Positions 6,045-12,465 of a stretch of 13,074 nt of DNA are shown here, in pieces (the first letter of the stretch is position 1; every line of letters begins with the position of its first letter). The DNA comes from DHVE2 group archaeon. Lineage in GTDB: Archaea; Thermoplasmatota; Thermoplasmata; Thermoplasmatales; Aciduliprofundaceae. Both the position numbers and the translations under genes were made by a program. Under the pieces are notes generated by a model, which ran no database searches, was not told the DNA's origin, and was given only the letters and a program-made list of their open reading frames with translations. The stretch spans positions 1-13,074 of the forward strand of contig JALWEL010000077.1 in NCBI GenBank assembly GCA_027014065.1, given 5' to 3'.

Positions 6045-6914
6045 ATGAAAAGGATGAGGAATAAGGAAGAAGGAGAATTCGGCATCGGCACACTGATAAT
6101 ATTCATAGCCATAATCATCGTAGCAGCGGTGGCTGCTTCAGTGATCATTCAAACAGCTTACCTTCTACAACAGCAAGCCGAAGAAACGGGGGACATAGCG
6201 ATGCAGGATGTGGCCACGGGATTCAAAGTTATAACCGTGGAGGGAATAAGGCAGGATTATTATTACTCTGAAAATATCGGTGCAGGAGATGGAAGCCAGA
6301 CAACATTCACGAAAGTCCTATCTCATGGACCAGTAAACCCAAACTCAGTGGTGGTAAGCGATGGTACAAATGTTCTAAAAGACGACGGAACCGGAAATTT
6401 GATACTCACCTCAGGAAGCGGAGTAAGCGGCTGGATTGGATACGACAATAAAACAATAAGCGTCACATATACAACGGCACCCGCATCGGGAACAACGATA
6501 ACCGTAAAATACGGGTCAGGGTATAAGAGAACGTTAGAATATCTGGAGATAAAAGCTGGGCTCGTTGCAGGAAGCCCTCCCATCTCCATGGACAGCGTGC
6601 TAATTGAAATCACAGATGGATACACGGATGCAACGCTTACATTCAACGCATCGGTCACAAACTATACACATTTGGGAGCTTCGCACTTCGCTGCTGAGAT
6701 TGCAAGGGACATGCCACCCGTTAACTGGGAAAGAGATAGAGTACTTACATTGGGAGACGTGGTGCGCATATACATCAACGCCTCGGCAATTGGCCTATAT
6801 TTAGAGCCTCAAACTACTGTGATGGTTAAACTGATACCAAAGCACGGAGTGCCCACACTGGTGGAATTCACAACGCCCGCAACGTACACAACCAAGTACA
6901 TGGAGCTGTGGTGA
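6045..6914 (+). CDS. flaB: Archaellin (archaeal flagellin) with an inserted domain
   Basis: The 289-residue protein is a filament subunit of the archaellum. The class III signal is KRMRNKEEGE followed by FGIGTLIIFIAIIIVAAVAA; the prepilin-type peptidase would cut near Glu11-Phe12, leaving the helix (about 12-50) that forms the filament core. The archaellin beta domain starts at FKVITVEGIRQ (60-70) and resumes at LEYLEIKAGLVAGSPP (164-179), with the conserved ISMDSVLIEITDG after it. Between them, about residues 79-158, lies an extra unit that opens GDGSQTTFTKVLSHGPV and ends APASGTTITVKYGS, not part of ordinary archaellins. Sequons at NKT, NAS and NYT could be glycosylated. A ribosome site precedes the ATG. 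The FlaD/E gene follows with touching or overlapping ends. Confidence 0.92.
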   Translation: MKRMRNKEEGEFGIGTLIIFIAIIIVAAVAASVIIQTAYLLQQQAEETGDIAMQDVATGFKVITVEGIRQDYYYSENIGAGDGSQTTFTKVLSHGPVNPNSVVVSDGTNVLKDDGTGNLILTSGSGVSGWIGYDNKTISVTYTTAPASGTTITVKYGSGYKRTLEYLEIKAGLVAGSPPISMDSVLIEITDGYTDATLTFNASVTNYTHLGASHFAAEIARDMPPVNWERDRVLTLGDVVRIYINASAIGLYLEPQTTVMVKLIPKHGVPTLVEFTTPATYTTKYMELW

Positions 6915-7261
6915 GCATGCTCCTGAAAAGAGTGAGTGAGGATCTCAAGTCGCACATACTGGCCGAAAGATGGTTAGGGTACCTGCTGCAGTACGTGAAC
7001 CACAAAGAATTAGAGAAATTGATGAACTACTATCAGGAAATAGGCTGGATTTCCAGGGATGTGAAAGAAAATCTCATCAGGATGGCCGAGGGAATAACCT
7101 CCTCGGGCAAAGGCTCATGGCAACTGCCGAGCAGGGTACACCTCACCTCCCTTCTTTTCATAACCGCGCTGGCGGGCATGGAGATACCCAGAGAGATTTA
7201 CGGATTGGACACCTACGTGAAGATATTCACTGAAACTCCCGAAGAAATTTTTTCAGTCTGA
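6908..7261 (+). CDS. FlaD/E-domain archaellum accessory protein
   Basis: The product (up to 117 residues) contains AERWLGYLLQYV, then LMNYYQEIGWISRDVKENLI (about 39-58). The spaced WL...YY..IGWIS pattern marks the FlaD/FlaE domain of archaellum cytosolic components, which join FlaC as part of the motor-associated ring and link it to chemotaxis. It is short, essentially the FlaD/E domain plus a 50-residue tail, without the long coiled N-terminus of full FlaD. Possible starts are GTG 6908, GTG 6911 and ATG 6917; the first two overlap the archaellin stop (6912-6914), and ATG 6917 lies two bases after it, preceded by GGTGAG. ATG 6917 or overlap-coupled GTG 6911 are the likely choices. Its last nine bases overlap the macro-domain gene on the other strand. 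Confidence 0.75.
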   Translation: MVSMLLKRVSEDLKSHILAERWLGYLLQYVNHKELEKLMNYYQEIGWISRDVKENLIRMAEGITSSGKGSWQLPSRVHLTSLLFITALAGMEIPREIYGLDTYVKIFTETPEEIFSV

Positions 7262-7804
7262 TATTTTGAAGTTATTTGCGAATATTTCAGCCGTTTTTTT
7301 GTCAATGTTGCAGATCCGAATTAATTTTACCCCTGAATTTTGATCGATAAAATCCATAATGGCCCTGGAGAATATCCCAACGGCCCTCTCCTTCGGAAAC
7401 CCGAATATCCCTGTGCTTATGGCGGGCATGGATACGCTCTCCGCGCCTATCTCCTTCGCTTTTAGAAGAGAATTGTAGATGGCAGAATATAGAAGTTCAT
7501 CCTCTTTATTATTTCCCCCGCGCCACACCGGACCAACGGCGTGAATCACGTACTTAGCTTTTAATTTCCCCCCAGATGTTACCGCCACATTCCCTGTCTG
7601 AACCGGTCCATTCTTTCTCACGTATTCATCGCTTTCTTTCTGTATTTCATATCCCCCTTTTCTCACAATTGCTCCAGCAACCCCACCCCCGTGCATTAGG
7701 TGGGAATTCGCAGCATTGACTATTGCGTCCACGTTCTCCTCTGTCAAGTCCCCTTGGACGATTTGTATTTTCACCCCTTTGTAGTTCATTTCTTTCAATA
7801 TCAT
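7253..7804 (-). CDS. Macro-domain protein (ADP-ribose binding, probable deacylase/hydrolase)
   Basis: The 183-residue protein is a stand-alone macro domain. It shows QGDLTEENVDAIVNAANSHL with the ribose-binding loop HGGGVAGAIVRKGG, then YVIHAVGP and the diphosphate loop PAISTGIFGFP. These are the hallmarks of ADP-ribose-binding macro proteins (AF1521 and YmdB/MacroD relatives), which bind ADP-ribose and often remove it from proteins or deacetylate O-acetyl-ADP-ribose. Start choice: the frame is open to 7843, but ATG 7804 follows the archaemetzincin stop (7810-7812) by five bases and is preceded by GAGGTGAGG, so it is the likely start. It is the second gene of an operon with archaemetzincin. 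Its stop overlaps the end of the FlaD/E gene. Confidence 0.92.
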   Translation of the reverse strand: MILKEMNYKGVKIQIVQGDLTEENVDAIVNAANSHLMHGGGVAGAIVRKGGYEIQKESDEYVRKNGPVQTGNVAVTSGGKLKAKYVIHAVGPVWRGGNNKEDELLYSAIYNSLLKAKEIGAESVSMPAISTGIFGFPKERAVGIFSRAIMDFIDQNSGVKLIRICNIDKKTAEIFANNFKISD

Positions 7805-7809
7805 CTTCC

Positions 7810-8310
7810 TCACCTCAAATGTTCTAATATAATTTTGGAGCATGAATCGCAGAATTTCGCGGGCTTGTTGTCCACATCGAATACGGTGTTGGAAAAGTTC
7901 ATAACGCAGTGATTTTCGCAGTGCTTCAATCCGAAGGTGTGGCCGAGCTCGTGCATAACCTCCTTTTTCAACCTTTCTAAAAATATTTTTGGGTTTTCAT
8001 GCCTGAGACGAAATGTGGACACAACACATCCCATCTGCGGGGCTGCGAGCCCAAACACGAAATTGAAATCCATCACGAATAGATCTTCGGAAATTATTCC
8101 TATTACACGATACCCGGGATATCTCAAAACCCTATCAAGAATGCAGGAAGCATCGTACTGCCCCCGGGGCTCAACTAAACATTTTTTGGGGGGCGGGATT
8201 CGAGCATAAACCTGAAACTCGTATGAAAACACCTCCTCTAAAGAAGTAATAAGATTCTTCACAATGGCCGGGGTTAGGTCCCCAATGATAACGATGTTTA
8301 TCTTTTCCAT
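7810..8310 (-). CDS. amzA: Archaemetzincin (zinc metallopeptidase)
   Basis: The 166-residue protein carries the zinc site HELGHTFGLKHC (120-131) with ligands His120, His124 and His130 and catalytic Glu121. Cys131, Cys135, Cys154 and Cys157 supply the second zinc-like site typical of archaemetzincins, and Met137 the Met-turn. This minimal metzincin family is widespread in archaea, has a human relative (AMZ1/2) and an uncertain substrate. C131 to C135 leaves three residues and Met137 to Cys154 sixteen; the family pattern I recall has four and seventeen, so both spacings seem one shorter. A TATA box at 8331-8340 sits 25 bases upstream, so the mRNA is probably leaderless. It is first in an operon with the macro-domain gene. 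Confidence 0.93.
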   Translation of the reverse strand: MEKINIVIIGDLTPAIVKNLITSLEEVFSYEFQVYARIPPPKKCLVEPRGQYDASCILDRVLRYPGYRVIGIISEDLFVMDFNFVFGLAAPQMGCVVSTFRLRHENPKIFLERLKKEVMHELGHTFGLKHCENHCVMNFSNTVFDVDNKPAKFCDSCSKIILEHLR

Positions 8311-8330
8311 AGAACCATATCTCCCACTTG

Positions 8331-8340
8331 AATTTAAATG
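8331..8340 (-). promoter_or_regulatory. TATA box of the archaemetzincin/macro operon
   Basis: On the minus strand this reads CATTTAAATT, centred 25 bases before the ATG at 8310. A leaderless transcript is expected for the first gene, while the second gene has a Shine-Dalgarno site. Confidence 0.55.
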
Positions 8341-8379
8341 TTAATAATTTCTCATTTCGATGATTACTTTTACAAAAAT

Positions 8380-8413
8380 TTTTTATATATCTTTTCGATG
8401 TTCAAAGAGGTGA
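8380..8413 (+). promoter_or_regulatory. TATA box and Shine-Dalgarno site of the surface protein gene
   Basis: TTTTTATATAT (8380-8390) and the ribosome site GAGGTGA (8407-8413) precede the ATG at 8420. The box predicts a transcript start near 8411, inside the ribosome site, so the true start may be a few bases earlier; in any case the leader would be very short. Confidence 0.5.
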
Positions 8414-8419
8414 ATCAAT

Positions 8420-10426
8420 ATGAAAATGTGGGCGTTAGGAGTGGTTATAGTATTGATGATTTCAGCATTTGCAGCGTTTGCAGGTGCGACTGAGACAAGG
8501 GCAAACACGAATTTTTCACCTTCGGAAGTGTGGACAACGAACATGAATTCTAACATAGGGATGATAAACACAACAGAGAGCATGGATGCAAACGGAGACG
8601 GCCTCGCGGAGGTGATGGTAACTGCAGAAAATTACAGTTCAAACGCATACTCCGTATATTTGCTTAACGGAGCTGACGGCGGTACGATGAACAAAACGTA
8701 TTTCACGGATGTAGGATACGCGGAAAGCGGCGATGTGGTGGGAGAAGATGGCACCCTCTACGGAATTACCATATTGGACAATCAAGGAAATCCCATGATG
8801 GACCATCACTTCATGATTTTCGGAAACCACAGCAACAACAAGAGGGTTTCCGTGTATTCAGTGGACTATCCCTCTTTAAAAAACATCTCGTACAGAGGGA
8901 TAGATATCCCAAGCACCATAAACACCGGCATTACTCCAGTTACAGTTAACGCGTACAACTGGATTTTTCATGTTATAGCGGTTAACAATGAACCCTATTT
9001 AGTGTACTTCGGAGTATACGCCGGCTCGGCCCTCGGGCAAACGGTGAATGAGCTTCAAATAATCGTTATGAACAAAACGCTCAACATCGTATGGGAGAAA
9101 ACAGAGAAAATGATTTCTTCCGGAGGTCTTTATCCATTCGGTGTGGATCTAATTGATTTCAACGGACTCGGGGTGATTGGAGGAGCACCAACTATATTGT
9201 TCGCGAACATCACATCCAATCCGGGAAATACCACTTTGATTGCATACGACACATCCAATGGAAATGTTGTGTGGGAAACCAATATAACGGGCACAATGCC
9301 GATTCTTGACCCATTGGGATTCTTCACCATACTGGAGGGTTTTAATGCCTATGCTTTCGATTACAACGGAGACAACAAAACGGACATAATGATAGGCACC
9401 TATTCCTCCAACTACTCCTACTTGAACTTTGTGGGTTCTTCGGGAAATATTTTGGGTTACTATATGAGGGGCAAAGAGAACATAAGCGCGATGGCCACCC
9501 ACACGGACATGAAGGTTGGGCCTTTCCACAAGCTTGTCAACAGCGTGGATGTGAACAATGATGGCAACGGGGAAGTGTTATTCGTGGACAACAACACCAA
9601 TCTGGTGTGCTGGGACGTAGCTCAGAATTCAACGGTTTGGAAATTGAATTTGCTGAACCAGAGCTATAACTATGCGGTGACGCTGTCCACAAATGATCTC
9701 ACGGGCGATGGAGTGTGGGACCTATACCTCATGGGTATGAATGAAACATACGTAAACGGGGTGAAAACAAAGAAGGTGAACCTCACTGCAATAAACGCGG
9801 TGAATGGCCAAGTGATTTGGAGCAAATATTACACCCGCGCAATCTCGGGCTTTGTGGGCAACGGCGTGATTAAGGAGATTTCCGACATGAACAATGATGG
9901 TTTGCAGGATTCATTGGTCGTGTACGGATACTACAACGACGGCTCATCTCTCTATGTGAATGTCTCCGCCATATCCGGGGATGGAACAACGCTCTGGACA
10001 AGCAAGGTGAGCTTGGGAGTGAACAGCAACGACTTCAAGAATTGGAGTAGCACCGCTGGAATATTGGGAGATATAAACAACGATGGCTATAGCGATACAA
10101 TAGTGAAGCTCTACTACGACAACGGAACCGGCTCCGTGGACACATACATCAAGATACTCTCTGGAAAGGACGGCTCGTTGCTTTGGAGCGGCGAGGTCAC
10201 TGGTGATTCTAGAGATACAGATATATTTGCGTTCATCGCCATGAAAACAACAAGCTCTTGGGACCAGTTCGACTACAACCACGATGGAATTACAAACGAG
10301 ATTCTTATTACCACAGCGCACAGCGTTCAGATATATGCGGTTACTCAAGCGGTGCCGGAGTTCAATCCACTGATACTCTTTGTATTCCTTCCGATTGTGG
10401 TATTCTTCGCCGTTAGGCGTCACTAA
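8420..10426 (+). CDS. Secreted beta-propeller-like surface protein with PEF-CTERM-like anchor
   Basis: The 668-residue protein begins with a Sec signal (MWALGVVIVLMISAFAAFAG, cleavage near residue 23). Acidic FG-GAP/VCBS-type calcium loops occur at about 56-64 (DANGDGLAE), 314-322, 377-385, 427-434, 489-496, 551-558 and 618-626. They alternate with PQQ-propeller-like strands ending in Trp (NIVWEKT, NVVWETN, STVWKLN, QVIWSKY, TTLWTSK, SLLWSGE). This suggests a calcium-binding beta-propeller of about seven blades. Many N-x-S/T sequons suggest heavy N-glycosylation. The C-terminus is AVPEFNPLILFVFLPIVV followed by FFAVRRH: a VPEF motif, a membrane helix and basic residues, as in PEF-CTERM proteins cut and anchored by archaeosortases. 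Ligand and role are unknown; adhesion or an envelope component are possible. Confidence 0.85.
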   Translation: MKMWALGVVIVLMISAFAAFAGATETRANTNFSPSEVWTTNMNSNIGMINTTESMDANGDGLAEVMVTAENYSSNAYSVYLLNGADGGTMNKTYFTDVGYAESGDVVGEDGTLYGITILDNQGNPMMDHHFMIFGNHSNNKRVSVYSVDYPSLKNISYRGIDIPSTINTGITPVTVNAYNWIFHVIAVNNEPYLVYFGVYAGSALGQTVNELQIIVMNKTLNIVWEKTEKMISSGGLYPFGVDLIDFNGLGVIGGAPTILFANITSNPGNTTLIAYDTSNGNVVWETNITGTMPILDPLGFFTILEGFNAYAFDYNGDNKTDIMIGTYSSNYSYLNFVGSSGNILGYYMRGKENISAMATHTDMKVGPFHKLVNSVDVNNDGNGEVLFVDNNTNLVCWDVAQNSTVWKLNLLNQSYNYAVTLSTNDLTGDGVWDLYLMGMNETYVNGVKTKKVNLTAINAVNGQVIWSKYYTRAISGFVGNGVIKEISDMNNDGLQDSLVVYGYYNDGSSLYVNVSAISGDGTTLWTSKVSLGVNSNDFKNWSSTAGILGDINNDGYSDTIVKLYYDNGTGSVDTYIKILSGKDGSLLWSGEVTGDSRDTDIFAFIAMKTTSSWDQFDYNHDGITNEILITTAHSVQIYAVTQAVPEFNPLILFVFLPIVVFFAVRRH

Positions 10427-10452
10427 TTTTTTCTTTTTATTATCATTTTTTA
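10426..10452 (+). terminator. T-rich terminator after the surface protein gene
   Basis: Several T runs (TTTTTTC, TTTTTA, CATTTTTTAG) follow the stop codon within 30 bases, a common archaeal termination signal. No hairpin is evident. Confidence 0.45.
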
Positions 10453-10468
10453 GATTTGTAGCGCAGCG

Positions 10469-10476
10469 TTTTTATT
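10469..10476 (+). promoter_or_regulatory. TATA-like box of the four-helix membrane protein gene
   Basis: GTTTTTAT is centred about 26 bases before the GTG at 10498, the usual leaderless spacing. This supports GTG as the start codon. The surroundings are T-rich, so the match is not strong. Confidence 0.35.
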
Positions 10477-10497
10477 CGCTCTTTCTCTTTTTTAAAT

Positions 10498-11292
10498 GTG
10501 GCCACAATCACCGAGCTCAAGGAGGACTTTCTATATTTGGGGATCGTAGAACTCGCGGTTTTAATCGGGGTTAGCGCCAATGCCATTTATTTGGGAGACT
10601 TCGAGGCCGCGTTTTTTTATTTCTTAGTTTTTGTAGGAGTGATCATCTTAGAGCGTTGCATCTTTACCGCTTTAATCATTCCTAAGCAAAAAGGAATAAA
10701 GGAAATCTTCGAAAAAATAATGGTGGAGAAAAAAGCTGCAAAGAGGAAAATCTCTTTTCTTCTGTTTTTACTCATAATTCTTTCGAGTTGGGGTATCGTC
10801 TCCTACATAACGAAGATATATCTGGATAGCAGAAACTATGTGAAATTTTTAACCCTCGTGACCCCGTGGTACATCGCAATTTACGGGGCATGGCTCGGAT
10901 ACTTAATCTACGTGAAAAACAGATACACCAAATTGGTTCTCGCGCTCCTCTCCAAGAAAAAAATGAAAACTGGAAAAATTGCTTTTCTCTACCACGGAGA
11001 TAAGTACATAACCATGGTCCCCGTGAGCGCAATCGACGATGAGAAATTGAAAAAAGAGATTGCGATACACAATGAAGATTTCAGGTACGGAGATTTAAAC
11101 GTTTTAGTGGAGAAGCTCGGAAATTTAAAACTCGCCGTGATAACATCAGGAGATGGTAAGGAAAGGGTGAACATGAAGGGAGCGCTCAGAGCCATAAAGA
11201 TAAGTTTTCCGAAAAAATTCGAAGATGGAAATTACAACGATGCCGAGGTTCAGGAAATTGAGAATATAATACGTAGGTACCTATTTCTTTGA
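10498..11292 (+). CDS. Predicted membrane protein with four helices and a soluble C-terminal domain, function unknown
   Basis: The 264-residue product has hydrophobic segments at about 11-31, 36-60, 84-106 and 119-139, then a mostly soluble, lysine-rich domain (about 145-264) with beta-like stretches (KIAFLYHGDKYITMVPVS, LKLAVITSGDG). It has no recognised catalytic motif and I do not place it in a known family. The start is GTG with an A/T box at leaderless distance; no ATG occurs in frame near the 5' end. It lies 34 bases before the GTPase start and runs the same way, but the GTPase has its own TATA box, so they need not share a transcript. It shares the layout of N-terminal helices plus cytosolic beta domain with the gene at 458-979, although no sequence similarity is evident. 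Confidence 0.65.
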   Translation: MATITELKEDFLYLGIVELAVLIGVSANAIYLGDFEAAFFYFLVFVGVIILERCIFTALIIPKQKGIKEIFEKIMVEKKAAKRKISFLLFLLIILSSWGIVSYITKIYLDSRNYVKFLTLVTPWYIAIYGAWLGYLIYVKNRYTKLVLALLSKKKMKTGKIAFLYHGDKYITMVPVSAIDDEKLKKEIAIHNEDFRYGDLNVLVEKLGNLKLAVITSGDGKERVNMKGALRAIKISFPKKFEDGNYNDAEVQEIENIIRRYLFL

Positions 11293-11295
11293 GAA

Positions 11296-11305
11296 AATTA
11301 TTTAA
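11296..11305 (+). promoter_or_regulatory. TATA box of the GTPase gene
   Basis: AATTATTTAA is centred 26 bases before the GTG at 11327, and only a few bases before the upstream GTG at 11306. By archaeal spacing, transcription begins at about 11327, so the first GTG would not be on the mRNA. Confidence 0.6.
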
Positions 11306-11326
11306 GTGGGGTTCAAATCCCAGCCC

Positions 11327-12424
11327 GTGGACATAGAGAAGCGGATAAAGGAAATCGAAGACGAGTTGAAGATAACGAAGTACAACAAGTCCACGGAAAA
11401 GCACATTTTAAAGCTCAAGGCCCGCCTCACATTCTTAAAGAAGCAGTTGGAGGAGCAGAAGATTAGGGAAAAGAAGAGAATATCCAAGGCGGGTGTGAAA
11501 AAGCAGGGGGATGCCCGCGTCTCGCTCATTGGGCCGCCCAGCGTGGGAAAGAGCATGCTCTTCAACAAGCTCACCAATGCCAAGAGCGAAGTGGGTGATT
11601 ACGCGTTCACCACCCTCGACGTGCTCCCGGGAATACTGAAATACAAGGGCGCGGAGATTCAGATTTTGGACATGCCCGGACTAATAGAAGGAGCGTCGAA
11701 AGGTCGGGGCAACGGGCGCGAGATATTGAGCATAGCCCGTGACTCTGATTTGCTTCTTATAGTGTTAGACATTTACAACTTAGAACTGGACACGATATTA
11801 AAAGAGCTCCACGACTTTGGAATTCGAATAAACAAGAGGAAACCGAAAATTACTCTAAAAAGAACTGAAAAGGGCGGGATTAACATAGCGTCCACGGTTC
11901 CGCTGTCGGTGGATAAAGAATTACTGAGGTCCATGGCGTGGGAGTTCGGGCACAGGAATGCGGATATTCTAATCAAAGAGGACATTACCGCCGAGGATTT
12001 TTTGGATTTCTTAGCAGGAAATAGAGTGTACATCCCGGCAATTTTAGTAATTAATAAAATCGACTTAGCGGACGAAAACATAGTAAAAGAATTGGCGAAG
12101 GAATTCCAAAACTGGAATCCGGTGCTCATCTCCGCTCAGGAAAAATACGGAATTGAAGAGCTGAAAGAGAGGATATTCACGGCGATCGGTTTGATAAGGG
12201 TATACCTGAAGCCCCAGAGCGGAAAGATAGATTATGACGCCCCTTTAATTCTGAGAAGGGGGGACACCATAGAGGACGTGTGCAACTCAATACATAGAGA
12301 TTTCGTGAAAAAATTCCGCTATGCGATGGTTTGGGGCAAGAGCGCAAAGTACCCCGGGCAGCATGTGGGGTTAGATCATCACGTAGAGGATGAGGACATC
12401 GTGCGATTAGTCATAAGAAAATGA
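11327..12424 (+). CDS. DRG/Obg-family GTPase with TGS domain
   Basis: From GTG 11327 the product has 365 residues. An N-terminal helical pair (MDIEKRIKEIEDELKITKY, with NKSTEKHI) matches DRG (developmentally regulated GTP-binding, yeast Rbg1/2) proteins. The G motifs are GPPSVGKS (69-76, G1), FTTLD (G2), DMPGL (115-119, G3) and NKID (243-246, G4), with ISAQE as G5. The C-terminal TGS domain begins near YDAPLILRRGDTIEDV and includes KYPGQHVGLDHHVEDED. DRG proteins associate with translating ribosomes; the archaeal role is not well known. The frame is also open from GTG 11306, which would add seven residues, but the TATA box at 11296-11305 and the family N-terminus favour 11327. Confidence 0.93.
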   Translation: MDIEKRIKEIEDELKITKYNKSTEKHILKLKARLTFLKKQLEEQKIREKKRISKAGVKKQGDARVSLIGPPSVGKSMLFNKLTNAKSEVGDYAFTTLDVLPGILKYKGAEIQILDMPGLIEGASKGRGNGREILSIARDSDLLLIVLDIYNLELDTILKELHDFGIRINKRKPKITLKRTEKGGINIASTVPLSVDKELLRSMAWEFGHRNADILIKEDITAEDFLDFLAGNRVYIPAILVINKIDLADENIVKELAKEFQNWNPVLISAQEKYGIEELKERIFTAIGLIRVYLKPQSGKIDYDAPLILRRGDTIEDVCNSIHRDFVKKFRYAMVWGKSAKYPGQHVGLDHHVEDEDIVRLVIRK

Positions 12425-12434
12425 ATTTTCCGAT

Positions 12435-12444
12435 TGATTTTTAT
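12435..12444 (+). promoter_or_regulatory. TATA box of the transglutaminase-like gene
   Basis: TGATTTTTAT is centred about 26 bases before the GTG at 12466. A stop codon (12457-12459) lies just upstream in the same frame, so this GTG is the only start near the promoter. Confidence 0.45.
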
Positions 12445-12465
12445 CGTTTAAGCTGATAATCCCCC

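Noticed and set aside
7805..7843. Longer N-terminus of the macro-domain protein from 7843
   Set aside because: It would overlap the archaemetzincin coding end, while ATG 7804 has a strong Shine-Dalgarno site and matches the domain's normal start.
9944..10423. 159-codon minus-strand frame within the surface protein gene
   Set aside because: It is a shadow of the repeat-rich gene on the plus strand; its translation shows no domain and it lacks a promoter.
11305..11326. GGTTCAAATCC beside the GTPase start, resembling a tRNA T-loop
   Set aside because: The flanking stem has a mismatch, and no acceptor, D or anticodon arm is found upstream. It lies between the TATA box and the start codon.
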